64,000 nt of DNA from Cydia pomonella (taxonomy: Eukaryota > Arthropoda > Insecta > Lepidoptera > Tortricidae). Position numbers and translations under genes: made by a program. A model generated the notes under the pieces. It ran no database searches, had not been told where the DNA came from, and saw only the letters and a program-made list of their open reading frames with translations. The DNA lies in the NCBI RefSeq assembly GCF_033807575.1, contig NC_084713.1, positions 20,125,389 through 20,189,388 of the forward strand, written 5' to 3'. This document shows positions 43,887-55,474 of this stretch, piece by piece (the first letter of the stretch is position 1; every line of letters starts with the position of its first letter).

Positions 43887-45659
43887 AATATATCCCACAA
43901 AAATTAAAATGGTGGGAGTTTTTTTTACACTTACATCTCCATAGGTGTCACATGTGCACGTTGGTGATCCTTTAGGAATCACTCTATACACATGCATTAT
44001 TTTTTATTAAATAATCCCTTTAGGTATGTAGTTCCTCAATAAAACCACTACAGGGAAGCAAAAGCCGTTTACGGAAGCGAATTTGAAGGTTTGTATGAAC
44101 AGCAAAAGATACAAACGCGACGCGTCACGCGATATTTATTACACGCGTACATAGAATTTCACATACAAATAATCCCGATATTACACTCGAATGGAAAGAA
44201 ATAAAATCTGGAAGTTTCGGCGGATAACCTAGAGTACCTACCTAAAGATGTATGCGAGTAAAAAATCTACTTCATTACTACATAATTATAAAATTGCTAC
44301 TAACTACTTATTCCGTCTTCACAACCATTTAAATACTTGAAACATGAAATATCACAAAAGATCATCCGTATCCAAGATAAATTTTTCGCTTATTAGTCAT
44401 ACAATCATATAGTGCTTTCTCGGGTCAAGGTCAGATGTGAGCTGCTCATCAATTTCATACAAAACCTGGTATCCAAGTACAATACCTTCCCACAAAAACG
44501 CCTTATACTTTTACAAAAATACACCCACATACGTCCTTCTATACAAAAACTATTTATCCACCGCGCTAAGCAAAAAAGACGTATGTCCCAATTAAAAGTA
44601 TGCAGATACATTCTTTTTGGTTCTTAGGGAGAAATTATGACGGTTTGATGGATTACCACTTGCTGTCTTTTTGTCAGTCAGGGGTCAACAACTGATGCAG
44701 CTGAGATGATTGGCAAAACAGCAATGCGGGTTTCGATTTTTTTAATGGTTAAAATAAGATAAAACCCTGTTGGGTCCATCGTTATGGATAGTCTTCAGAA
44801 TAAAATAAAGGTTTAATTTGTCTGGTCAAGGTGGTCAGAGGTCAGTGGTATGTATTTCTTTCTCATATTTTAACATATAGTAGTAAAAATTTTTTTTCAA
44901 CAGTACCTAGATTAGAGATAGATAAAGTATGACACTACTTAAGGCTGCACCCAACACCAACGTCCTTGCGCGTGTCAGCGGAGGTTACACCCCTCACCGA
45001 ACTACTCGTTGCAAAAGATGGCGCGCGCAGAACTATGCGTTTGGAATAGAATTTGGCTTAGTCGCGCGCGAAACGCAGCACAGGTCCGTCTAGCAACATG
45101 ACTGCCCCGCAATGACTATACGGACGAGAGCGGGATAATGGTAGGAAACTAGGCGGGATTTAGGCTTATTTTTTTAGGAAATGAGGCATAGTTTTATGAA
45201 TTTGCAAAAAGCAAGAAAACCAAATCATTTAATAGTGTCATGTGAGAAAGATTGTAAACTTTCATATATTTTCGTGACTGCCATAGATTTTTTTCTTCAC
45301 TTATTTAAATTAAAATAGATTTTCAGAAAGATCATATCATTGCACACATCTTGTAGATTTTGTTATGTATTTTTAGTGTTGTTAATTTAATATGGACCAC
45401 CCAGTCCCCGTAAAGACGAGTACATTTTTTAATGGCCACGATCTAAAATTTTCATCAAAACGAACCGCAACTGATAAATCAGTGACCTCGATTCCATCAA
45501 TCAATACACTAACTCCAATTTGACTTGTGTCAAACGATGATTGGTTGCAACACTGACTGTCGCTAATTGGCTGAATGAATTTTGGTGGAATTTTGCTGCC
45601 ATGCGGTAACAAGGAGCAATAAGCAATGGATAGGATATTATAATTATAAATAGCTATGG
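43887..45659. other. Intergenic DNA without recognised features
   Basis: Two nearly complementary short frames (44405-44627) and a 76-codon frame (45382-45612, minus) show no recognisable features. Positions 44990-45120 are GC-richer. Confidence 0.3.
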
Positions 45660-45667
45660 CTTACTTT

Positions 45668-45978
45668 TAAGGCTCGGAAACCGGTTAAGTTTCTAAACTG
45701 TTATCATGTACTTGGCGCAAACCCATTTTATTACGGTTTCGCTCGAAAACCGTTCTTTTAAACCGGTTTTTATGAGAACAGTTCCAAGAAATTAACCGGT
45801 TTCTTCGGTGTCTATGTTTACGTGGCATACCAACAGACCGGTTTATCGCTCGTCGAATAAACCGGTTTTTTTAGGTTCCTATAAAGTTCTTAAAACGTTC
45901 GCTTTCTTATAAAAGTTCGGAGGAAAACTGAAATAAACCGGTATTTACCGGCATTTGAGAAACCGGTTCTGAGCCTTG
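45668..45978. mobile_element. hAT-like MITE with perfect 8-bp target duplication
   Basis: Left end TAAGGCTCGGAAACCGGTT, right end AACCGGTTCTGAGCCTTG (inverted, few mismatches). CTTACTTT occurs exactly at 45660-45667 and 45979-45986, the 8-bp duplication of hAT transposons. Seven words with an ACCGGT-type core (AACCGGTT, AAACCGGTTTT, GACCGGTTTA and so on) are spread through the element, probably transposase-binding subterminal repeats. Confidence 0.92.
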
Positions 45979-45986
45979 CTTACTTT

Positions 45987-47080
45987 AACATAACAAGCGA
46001 AAAAATGCTTTCAACGTCACGGCAGCACACACTCACAATATGTTTGTTGTTTATTTACACCGACATAGGTGTAAAAGAGACGGTATAACTAAATGTATAC
46101 GTAAGTAAAAGAAACGACTAGTGTTTGTCGCTTGCGCGTCATACACCTCTATTTTAGGAAGCACTATTAAGAGCAAACTGTACAATCGTCACAAGTACTT
46201 TAATTTTGGAACGCTTCTGTATAGTTATTTTAAATATTTGATTTATAATTCTAATATCATTGAGTGATTAACAATTACTTTACATAAGAATACATACATT
46301 TGAGCTATCTAAATATTTTGAATTGAAAGAAAAATTCAAATATTCATCGCGTCGAGTAACATTAAATAGCAATTACGACCATCGGAACAACAGCATATGA
46401 TGGTTGCTGTTGTTTACATAACAGCGTGATAAAGACAGTATCCGTTACTTTCAATCGCGCGGTGATAAAACGTGGATGGTTATTTTATCAGGTGGCTAAA
46501 GTCACCCATCATACGCCTAATGGTTCTAATTCGAATTGCACTCTAAAGCGTGATTGTTTAATTTTTTTCACCCCGTTAATCGTAATTTTATCATCAGATA
46601 TGTTTTTGCTGCAAAAATATAAATTAGGCTCACGTATATGCAATGTTACCTACGTAACTAAATATGATAAGAATTATTTGTAAACGTGACTATTTTTACC
46701 TGAATCAAATTACGAGAATGTTTGTTTTTTTTTTCAAACTGTTCATTTATTAACTTTATATTGAACTGAGAGGGTACCAAAAATGTAGCTCAATGGTTTA
46801 ACAATAGTTTTGAGGTTGGAGGAACGCAAGTTTCGGTTGTAAATTCCACTTTTTCGCAGTTCTATTGAATGCTATTGTTATTGCGTGATGAAATTAATTG
46901 TTTACCACATGTCTAGTGACATAATTATGAATACGAATACAAAAACAGAAAAATATATATCTTTAATAATATGAAAATAAAAACAGAAAAAAATCGTAAG
47001 TTTGAAAATCATGCATAAACTGTGTCAATACAAATAATTTTCACATGCCCTAGGGCCGAGCATATCAAGGGTCAACAATG
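45987..47080. other. Intergenic DNA, largely unrecognised
   Basis: No gene recognised. An 85-codon frame at 46426-46683 has no recognisable domains. Confidence 0.3.
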
Positions 47081-47146
47081 TTAATGATATCTAATGTACC
47101 ATATGTTCTTGTGAATAAACTTTCATTCATTCATTCATTCATTCAT
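47081..47146 (+). mobile_element. LINE 3' tail with ATTC repeats
   Basis: TGTTCTTGTGAATAAACTTT followed by six ATTC units (47122-47146). Same tail type as at the start of the window. Confidence 0.65.
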
Positions 47147-47152
47147 GTCAGT

Positions 47153-47435
47153 AAAGGCTTCTCTAGACGATATCTCACCGGCCCACTAAAATGGGCCCGC
47201 GTGTAGAGAGGATAGTGGTGTCGGACTGCTTATGGCTCGGCTGTGGCATGGTCGGTTTTTCATCCGCACATCAAAGGTATTGGGCCAGCGATGGTGCGTA
47301 CGCATCTACACGTGGCCCATTCCATAGTGCGTGCTCTCAACCATCACATGGCCATCTCGCTGAGCCAGCGCTAGGCCTTCGTTTAGTGGAGCCTTAACCA
47401 TCGCATGGCCATCTCGCTGGTCCAGCGCTGGGCCA
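47153..47435. mobile_element. Degenerate MITE plus 58-bp-period duplication
   Basis: AAGGCTTCTCTAGACGATAT at the left and GGCCTTCGTTTAGTGGAGCC near 47393 at the right recall the family at 28577-28720. The right part is duplicated: CATGGCCATCTCGCTG occurs at about 47347 and 47405, each followed by a CCAGCGCT word. The GGGCCAGCG motif also occurs in the middle. Confidence 0.6.
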
Positions 47436-47783
47436 TAATATATTATTGAAGTGTACTTGTAAGTATTCATGTAACGCTTTAATTGGGATGAAATTCAAAT
47501 TAAATTTCTACGCTGCAATAAAAACGAAAATAGTGAACACAAATTGAATTTCCCAAAGCGCACATTTGCTTGTAAATAAAATAAAAAAGCTTCCTCCAAT
47601 TTAAAGTTTTTAAACCAATCGAGCTGAAATTTAGGTATCGAAAAAAAAAAACTAGATTAAAAAGCTTTGCCTTTCAATATCCTATCAGATATATTGGTTT
47701 GAATGCAATTTCGTGGGTGTGAAAAATGTTTAATTGAAAAACTAAATAAAATAACTCTGAATAAGTAAATAACGCGTAGCGTC

Positions 47784-47838
47784 AGACCAAGCTAAGTTGG
47801 CAACGATTTGGGTAGCCCAGCCTGTGCAAGTATTAAGT
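47784..47838. mobile_element. Half MITE, TCAGACCAAG family
   Basis: TCAGACCAAGCTAAGTTGGC then AACGATTTGGGTAGCCCAGC and TGTGCAAGTATTAA: the left arm of the 39065-39211 element without its right arm. Confidence 0.75.
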
Positions 47839-47889
47839 AGAAATTGTGTATCAATAATTTTAAAAGATGGCTTACCTAAGTTTTTCAAC

Positions 47890-48297
47890 ATGGTTGAATT
47901 GATACACATTTTCAAAAATTATTATCATTATTTCTTTCGAATTAGATTTATCTTTAAGTCATTGTTTCATACTGAAATTTCCTCTCAATCAAAGACAATC
48001 TCTCAAATCAAGACTTCTCAATCATACGTTATTCGATTGATTGGATCCTTGCGTAGTGTGAACATTATCTCGTTTCTCCCAAAATCGATGGCATCAATCA
48101 CTTTCTTTTCGAATCCGACACTTTTTCTACGATCATACAACTTTATATCCATGAAAGCTATAATCATAAAGATTTTTTATGGCTATTCATCCGTGGCAAA
48201 CACTTACGTTCAGGAGAAAAATGTTCGTTATGTACATGGTGCGGTGCAAGTTAAAAGATACTTTGAGTTTTATCATTCACACAATCATCCTAGTTAG
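47890..48297 (+). CDS. Unexplained 135-codon ORF
   Basis: The longest frame after the Toll gene. The open stretch begins upstream inside a half MITE, but the first ATG is at 47890 (context aacATG). The predicted product is basic, rich in Phe, Ile, Ser and Tyr, with no signal peptide, domain or motif that I recognise. A LINE 3' tail lies just downstream (about 48345-48380). It may be a chance frame, an exon, or an unrecognised transposon remnant. Nothing shows expression. Confidence 0.15.
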   Translation: MVELIHIFKNYYHYFFRIRFIFKSLFHTEISSQSKTISQIKTSQSYVIRLIGSLRSVNIISFLPKSMASITFFSNPTLFLRSYNFISMKAIIIKIFYGYSSVANTYVQEKNVRYVHGAVQVKRYFEFYHSHNHPS

Positions 48298-48378
48298 TGA
48301 AAAGCTGGTATCTTAATTGACATCAATGCGATGTTTATAAAAGTTTAATCTTGGATACAATAAAGAATAACTAACTAA

Positions 48379-48545
48379 CTAACTGCTTTGGCTCAGCGAT
48401 CCAAAAAGAATCTTGGCCTCCGAAACGAGAGAATGCCACCTGTCCCGATCCAGCGCGGTTTCCTGCCATGAATTGGCATTCAGCCGACGCAGGTCCGCCT
48501 CCACGACATCACACCAGCGGTACCTGGGGCGCCCGATCGGTCGAC
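48379..48545 (-). pseudogene. LINE reverse-transcriptase C-terminus with TTAG tail
   Basis: Minus strand: RRPIGRPRYRWCDVVEADLR, then NSWQETALDRDRWHSLVSEA and KILFGSLSQS, matching the C-terminal R-P-x-G-R-P-x-x-R-W ... W-x-x-L-V-x-E-A-K-x-x-F-G-S-L signature of RTE-like LINE proteins. The stop codon TAG (48379-48381) is part of the TTAG repeat tail that runs to about 48370. A second copy of the same family is at 62943-63188. Confidence 0.85.
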
Positions 48546-48776
48546 GGAATACAATAAACAATAAGTTATTTTTTTCTTCTTCGAGAAAATACCTGCGAAA
48601 ATAATTGCCTAGTTTTCCTATATTTTTTTATTATTCAAATATTTTTAAGTATGTACATGTAAAGTATTTTAATGTTAAAGTATTATTTAACTGATTTTTC
48701 TCGCCCTAGGTTTATTCGCAAATCTGATTTTAAGAATTGGGAAATAATTAGTATCTCTCTCTCTTTGTTTTTAATT
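48546..48776. other. Intergenic DNA without recognised features
   Basis: AT-rich; nothing supported. Confidence 0.3.
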
Positions 48777-48987
48777 AGTTTTAGGGTTCCGTACCCAAAG
48801 GGTAAAACGGGACCTTATAACTAAGACTCCGCTGTCTGTCCGTCTGTCACCAGGCTGTATCTCATGAACCGTGATAGCTAGACAGTTGAAATTTTCACAG
48901 ATGATTTCTGTTACTGCTGTAACAACAATTATTGAAAAGTACGGAACCCTCAGTGGGCGAGTCCGACTCACACTTTTCCGGTTTTTA
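48777..48987 (-). mobile_element. Interspersed repeat family D, reverse copy
   Basis: AGGGTTCCGTACCCAAAGGG at one end and GTGGGCGAGTCCGACTCACA at the other, with TCTGTCCGTCTGTCACCAGG between. It is the reverse of the 3716-3940 copy over its whole length. Both ends carry GGTTCCGTAC / GTACGGAACC in inverted orientation. Confidence 0.85.
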
Positions 48988-49095
48988 CGCCTTATTTATT
49001 GGTTTAGAGTTTTTAATTTCAGATCAGTTATTTCATGATGTCTTGCCGATACAATATGTTTAATATTTTAAAGTTATTATTATTAGTAGACATTG

Positions 49096-49185
49096 TACAG
49101 TCGCCATCATATATATCGGCGCAGCCAAGGTGCTCAGAATTATGTGAACATGCACGCCGCTTCGACGTATCTGATGGCGACTATA
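49096..49185. mobile_element. Mariner-like hairpin MITE
   Basis: TACAGTCGCCATCATATATA at the left and TATCTGATGGCGACTATA at the right form the inverted ends, with TA at each terminus. The 75-codon frame crossing it (49035-49262) has a hydrophobic start, but half of it lies inside the MITE, so I do not call it a gene. Confidence 0.75.
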
Positions 49186-50407
49186 ACTCCGTAGATCTAA
49201 TTCAAACGTCTAGGCATTATACTGCAGAGCAATATCTTACACTACAAAATAATGCCCCATAAGCTGATTCAATCGCTGTCGCTCCCGCTCCCTCGTACAA
49301 TTCACGCTGCACATCCAAGAGGTTATAGCTCAAGATCTCCGTGTCAGTTTTGATCGTACGCCGTGGCTTGATTTATCTCTCGGAGATATAAATTGTAAGG
49401 TCATGTTCGGCATCCGTCACACAGACAGCTAGTAAAACTCGCTATTCGTCAAGCGCTTCTTCAATTGTATTGACAGGCACAAATTTTGATCGCTAGTAAA
49501 TATTTACAAATTAATGTAGACGATGATTTATCTCGCATTTAACTGTGTATATCTCTTTCTTCTTTTGTGTATTTTGTTTCGTCTATAAGCCTATAGTTTT
49601 TATTATCAGTATATCAGTGATAACTAATTGCTTAATATGACTTGATCAGTTTTTGAATTCGTTTTCTAGTCATGGCAAAATTATATCAACAATGAATGGA
49701 CCCTTAATAATAAAATTATTTGTGCATACTGATTTCCTCCTGTTTGTTTTCCATAAAGAAATTATAGATAACTGTCCTATGTATTTTCAATGTTTCAACT
49801 AAATGGGTCAAACACAAAACTGTGTTCACGTCTTTCCTGTAGACACACCAAAAAATTAAGGGCTATAAAGGTTAATTTTCTTCTTTAACCCTTATCCACA
49901 TGAAAAGACACTCATTTCATTTGGATAAGTATGATAAAATCATTATCTACATGCCCACAAGTTAACTATTCTTTAAACTTGTGTGTTCGAACTGTACAGT
50001 TTTCACTCCTGTGGGTGCTCATTACTTTATTTTCCTCCCTTTACATACTTACCCGCTCATCTTCTATGTATTCTTAGATTCTGATGAGATCCATAGTCAT
50101 CACAATAACAATCCATATTCATGCCCACACAAAAACAAACAGGACTATGACAGGAGAATCATACGCATATCTACCTACTCCATAAAAATGGTAATCATTT
50201 ACACTGACCCTAATGAGATACACGTATTAAAACAGACCAGAGTCGGCGCATACTAAAACCCATTGGTATTCGCGCGAATTCATACCATCCTCCTTCGGGA
50301 TAGGGTGCAAATTGAAAAGGTGTATTCGACGTGAGACATAGGTAATATATTACCAACTTTGTCGCTACTACTTATTAAGGTACAGCTTCCTTTCGTGGGC
50401 GATCTAA
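49186..50407. other. Intergenic DNA without recognised features
   Basis: No known repeat or domain. A 91-codon frame at 49981-50256 is unconvincing. Confidence 0.3.
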
Positions 50408-50737
50408 TTACCGACAAGCCAGAACAATAATGCAGCCTGAATATTTATGAGCAGCATCTGTGAATTTGATATACTTATTGTTCATCTTGAACGAAAATTG
50501 ACTGTGTGTAATGAATAATTTATTGAGCAACCGGGTCTGACGTTGGCCATATTTTAATATAAATCCATCTACCATATTGTATGCAAAATGCCATTGAATG
50601 CAGTGCAAGGCATGATCATTATTCGAATATACGGCCGCGATATTCATCACGCGGGGCCGGTTGCGGAATTTTAAACAAATCATCTTTATATGCGGGAGGC
50701 TGGGTACGGAATCGATTTTAATAGCCTGTTTCTTCAT
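50408..50737 (-). other. Non-repetitive segment with a 109-codon ATG frame; possible conserved element
   Basis: An ATG in good insect context (ACAATG) opens a 109-codon frame with no domain that I recognise. The DNA (for example AATATACGGCCGCGATATTC near 50627 and TTATGAGCAGCATCTG near 50444) resembles no transposon I know and is less AT-biased than its flanks. A conserved non-coding element is as likely as a gene. Evidence is weak. Confidence 0.2.
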
Positions 50738-52010
50738 TGTTCTACGGTTTAGGGATCAATTGAACTAAATTTGTTACAGTTAATCGATTGCACCAGACGC
50801 ACTTAAGACTTGTTTCGAACAAAATTTGTTGGTGAGAGAATCATATTTGCTTTCGTTTAGTCAAGCTTTATGAGCTCTTCATAATATGTGACATATTTAA
50901 TCAAAAGGGTACTTATTGTCGGTTGTCAATAAGGCACTATTTTCAGCTTCAATTTAAAATCAACTTTATCGACAACCGACAACGTGGTATCATTTGGTTA
51001 AAAACGTCATATACGTTCTGGAACATTTTTACAGTCTTCCGTTGATTACGAACTCAGTAAAGTTTTTAAACGTTTTTTTAAATTGCATACAGTATATGTA
51101 CATAGGTTTAATTTATTTCATGACTAATTATCGCAGTAACAATATTATTTGAAGAAATGAAAAATTAATCATTAATTAATTTATTAATAGCACCTAAAAT
51201 AATCATAATTACAATTCGCCTTCTACGCGTTCCACTCTTAAGCACGGGCTTCTCCATAATATAGTAAACACTAAAATATTTCTTTACAATATCAGGTGCA
51301 AACAAATTACTTATCTACCAATATTTTTACAGCTGGTAGTACTCGGCTCCTGAAGCATATTTAAGCATGAAACATTAAAGGTTTTATGAATTTTTTTTTT
51401 AGAAAAAATTGGAAATAAATTTGCTATGTAAAAACACCTCTTAATGAGATAATCAAATGAGACCTCATTGAACAGATTCTAGAAACTCTATTACCTAACA
51501 TTAAACTAGCCAATTCACCTGCCGCCGAACCATAATTAATGAGTTTTAAACATCCTGTCAAAAAGTGTTAAACATCTGGTCAGTCAAATGCACATGATGG
51601 TTATGTTTTAGATTTTTTTGTTTGGTAAATGAAAACAAAAAAAAAAAAGTATTCTTAATTCCTATTAAAACTGAATTGTTTTCATGTAAAGTACCATTGC
51701 TTAGAATACCAGTAACTAATATATAGCACCTTTTATATTACTGGATCTAACAGTTTCTACACGCTCACGCTTAGCCATTTCTACGATATGCCCTAGGACT
51801 ACATTGGTATTCGCATTTCATATTGTCTTAATAGGTTGCGAGTGACCATTAAAATATTTATGGAGATTTTTTAGTAAACAGGGAGTTGGATGAAACTTAT
51901 TATTATTTAGAGAAGTAGGTTATTTAATTAAGTATTAAAATATGTATTGATATACAACATTGCATACAAATTATACACATTAGCAATTTTCGCCTCTAAA
52001 ACCTAATAGA
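50738..52010. other. Intergenic DNA without recognised features
   Basis: A short inverted pair GTCGGTTGTC / GACAACCGAC at about 50918-50981. Otherwise AT-rich and unrecognised. Confidence 0.3.
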
Positions 52011-52132
52011 GTTGCCTGGGGCATCGTCCCCAGAACGCTTGCAGCATTTCCCCGTTGGATTGCCAGACTTAGCTACTGAGTGAAATATTCCCCCGCACGA
52101 GGGTCGCCAGACACCCAGAGAAGTGTGTGAGA
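52011..52132 (-). pseudogene. Transposon C-terminal module, fragment 1
   Basis: Minus strand: GVSGDPRAGEYFTQ, an in-frame TAG, then LSLAIQRGNAASVLGTMPQ. It matches the end of the module seen more fully at 55094-55474. This module recurs as the C-terminus of transposon-derived proteins in Lepidoptera and some other animals (from memory). Truncated at both sides. Confidence 0.8.
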
Positions 52133-53680
52133 AATTTCTTTCACGGCCCAAAGATTTCGACTGCAAGTAAAATAGAAAACATATAAATATACATAAAGGT
52201 ACCAACATAAGAAAGACTGTGTACGTGTAAAGCATCGGCATTGGCTTGATTCAGTTACATGAAAAACAAAACAATCATCAAGTCGGCCATTTGTAGGGTT
52301 TAATATCGTGCAATACATTTATACATAATATCAGATCGATAGTGTTTAAAGCCTCAAGGACTATTTTAGCCCCTCAAAATGAGTAATTAAAGTCTTTTAC
52401 TTGCATTAATCAGGTACTTATATTAAGATGGAGATAAAAAATATAGGGTTCTATAAATTCCCCTTAAACGAATGCAAACTATTGTATTTCTCTATGTAAG
52501 TTAATTGTAATATTCTTTTGGAGAAATAAATTCATAAACTAAAAAGCACATATAAAAATAAATAAATAAAATAAAAGTAATACTTCAAATAATAAAAAAA
52601 AATACTATATCTCTATTGTGATATCAAAAAGCAACAGTTTCATAATCACATTTTTTTAGTGCCCTAGTTACAAATTTGAAGGAATGTGAAACGTAACGGT
52701 GAACACCAATCATGCCATTTTATTTATGACCGTCCATCATCATTAGTATCATTACTTGTTGATCTTACATTACGTTTAATAACATAATGACGTTAGTATT
52801 TCCTAAATTTTGTTAAGGCTCATGTGACCGTCAATGATTTTGAAAATAAAAAAGGAAGAATGAAAACGTTTATTAGGTTTAAAATTATACAGTTTGAAAA
52901 ACATTGGATTTGGATTCTCCTTTTAATATATACTTGTATCAGGAGAATCCGCTCTTTCCTAATGTAGGTAGGAACAAATATTCATTAAACTTCAAGCTAT
53001 TAAATATTTGCTGTTTGTGTAGTATCAAGTTATCAACTATACTAAAGTGTATTTTTGTAACGTGTGTGTATAATATACATTAAGCTTGTCACCCATTTAG
53101 ACGAAAACTTACGTTTTAATACATTTCATAAATGCTGCTGATTATTATTATTAATTTATAGCTATTGAGATTTAAGAAATATTAATAATTTGGAAAGTAA
53201 TAAGTAATTTGGAAAGAAAACAGCTTTGTATATTTTTTTCTGGATACGGTCTTACAGTCCCAATGCGATCAATGCCGCTAATTTTGTACGCCAAAAAAGG
53301 ATAATAGTTGAACACAGAATTAAAGTTTAAAATGGATTTATTGGTTTCCACACTTAACTTACATTTACAAAGGAACCTTGATGTGGAGTAAAGTTTGGCG
53401 GATAGTAATTTGTAATCAACATTCCAGCCTTTTTTCGCCCACTGCAGCACACATGACCTTAAAATTATCATGCATATAAAATTTTACAACTTATTTTTTT
53501 TTAATGACTTAAATTAAATAAGAAAATAAGCATTGGTTGTAGCATTTACAGCTTTGCATAACAATTAATTGCGCGCTTCATTGTGGGGTCGATCGGGTAC
53601 CATTCAATATGGATAATTATACCTTGTTCGTGTCATCCACGATGATGAGCAGATTTCTCAAATCTAACCTTTAATAACTG
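52133..53680. other. Intergenic DNA without recognised features
   Basis: No repeat or gene recognised. The 99-codon frame at 53172-53471 (-) has no known features. Confidence 0.3.
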
Positions 53681-53920
53681 GCGACCTGTTTGGCCTAGTG
53701 GGTAGTGACCCTCTCTATGAAGCCGATAGTCCCGGGTTCAAATCCTGATAAGGGCATTTATTAGTGTGAAGAGCATGAATATTTGTCCCTGAGTCATGGG
53801 TGTTATCTATGTATTGGAGTTTTTATATATTATATTATCGTTGTCTAAGTACCTACAGTACAAGCCTTATTCAGCTTACTATGGGACTTAGTCAATTAGT
53901 GTAATAATGTCGTTTAATGT
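53681..53920 (+). mobile_element. SINE family B, near-complete copy
   Basis: Box A-like TTTGGCCTAGTGGGTAG, box B-like GGGTTCAAATCC, CCTGAGTCATGGGTGTTATC, TCGTTGTCTAAGTACC and the end GCTTACTATGGGACTTAGT, all in the same order as in 4216-4460. Confidence 0.88.
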
Positions 53921-54830
53921 TTGTTAAAAAATACTACATCACTGTCATATCAAAAAAGTAACAGTATCATAATCGCATTATTATTATTAATAATAACACG
54001 ACAGTATGAGTCAAGGCACGAGTCTTAGTGAATGACACGATTTTTATGCTCGAGCTAATAAATGTAGCTAACAAAAGTAGGACTAATTTAAAAAAAAAAA
54101 AACCTTTTCTTATGTGAATTTATAGTCCCGCTCAAACCAAATAAATAGCATTAACCCTTTATTCATAAACGTTCTTCAATCGATTTAAAAGTGCTTGTTC
54201 CTAGGCCTATTTGAATAAAGAATATATTGACTTTGACTTTGAATCCTCAACTACCAAATGATCGTTCCTTTTAATCTGTTATTTTGACTAATGTGTTTTA
54301 AGGATATGGATAAAACACAAATTAACTAATTGAGGCTTCTATTTAATTGCATTTATGAATTTGAGGTTACATTTTTTCTCATTACTTAGATAATGAGTTA
54401 TAACTTAGGCCGTTAAAAACAAAGATTCACGGTCACCTCGCCTTAATATACGAGCTCAAATTAGCGATAGTTAGTACAAATGGCGTTCTAGATGTTAGAA
54501 TAGAGCTATTACAATAAATTTCTTAATTGCCCTGTCAAATTCTTGGCTGGTGATGCAAAAGTGATGTCAGAGGAAAGAATGTCCACGAAACACAAGATAA
54601 CGAATTTAGTTCGAGAAAGAGCGAGAGAGATCGTTCATTAGAGATGGAGAGGTAACTATTTTGCAGTGATGATAAAAACTGGTCAAGTAAGAGTCGGAAT
54701 TATGGAAAATTTTGTAATCAATATGATTCCTTTTGTGAACAAGAAGTTTTCGGGAGTACTAAACTTGGTTAGAACTTTCAACTGTAGAATGCAGACAATA
54801 CCAAACAGCTTCAATTGGCGAAACGGCGGC
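53921..54830. other. Intergenic DNA with a MITE scrap
   Basis: ACCCTTTATTCATAAACGTT at about 54154 matches the end of the MITE at 60009-60146, but its partner arm is missing. Nothing else supported. Confidence 0.4.
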
Positions 54831-54835
54831 TGGTG

Positions 54836-54950
54836 GATGGGACCGGGGATAAGAGAGCTGGCAGCTTCCTCGCCCCAACGCTTGAGCATAGCGATCCAGC
54901 GAGGAAATGCTGCCAGCATCCTCGGTACCTTGCCACGGGGGCCCATTTTA
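54836..54950 (+). pseudogene. Transposon C-terminal module, fragment 2, frameshifted
   Basis: Plus strand: GTGDKRAGSFLA in one frame, then QRLSIAIQRGNAASILGTLP in another, so an indel lies near 54872. A TAGATTTAGATTTTTAGTTT-like tail follows. Same family as 55094-55474, to which it is inverted, tail to tail. Confidence 0.82.
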
Positions 54951-55093
54951 GATTTAGATTTTTAGTTTTATATAGTAGTTTTAGTTTATTATTATTTTTT
55001 TTTTTTACTTATATAATCGTTTATTTGGTAAATATACTAATAACTAAACTACAAAACTTAAAAACCTAGATCTAAAAATAAATAAAACTAGAC

Positions 55094-55474
55094 TTAAAAT
55101 AAAATAAAACTATCCCCCTGCGGCATGGTGCCGTAGATGCTAGCAGCATTTCCTCGCTGTATCGCAAGACTAATTCTTTGAGCGAGGAAGCTGCCAGCTC
55201 TGCGGTCACCAGTGACCTCTCTAATCCTTTTAGAAACTTCCTTAAAAAGGTTAAAGGCGCTCGGACCCCACGGACCAAGGGTCTCGACGCCAAATGGTAC
55301 GAAATTATATTCGGTGCCGAGACCCCTATATTTAGTCTTTTTTAATTTTTCGGCCGCCTCTGCCGCCGCGCCAGCCTTAGCAGAAGTGCCGTGGAGATGA
55401 GACGGGGCTAGGGTGTCTACACAGGTGGCGTCCCACACCAGCACCCGTCCCAACTTCCACGGAATTACTGTCAT
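55094..55474 (-). pseudogene. Transposon C-terminal module, fragment 3 (longest)
   Basis: A 126-codon uninterrupted frame: MTVIPWKLGRVLVWDATCVD, TLAPSHLHGTSAKAGAAAEA, YNFVPFGVETLGPWG, REVTGDRRAGSFLAQRISLA and IQRGNAASIYGTMPQG, then a T-rich tail toward 54966. I recall this module at the C-terminus of transposon-encoded, often RT-linked, proteins. The ordered VWD ... FVPFGVETLG acidic residues could be those of a PD-(D/E)XK-like nuclease, but that is speculation. The homology runs to the edge of the frame, so the upstream part of the protein is missing. Confidence 0.82.

Noticed and set aside
49035..49262. Possible secreted peptide of 75 codons
   Set aside because: Half of the frame is a mariner-like MITE; the hydrophobic start is probably chance.
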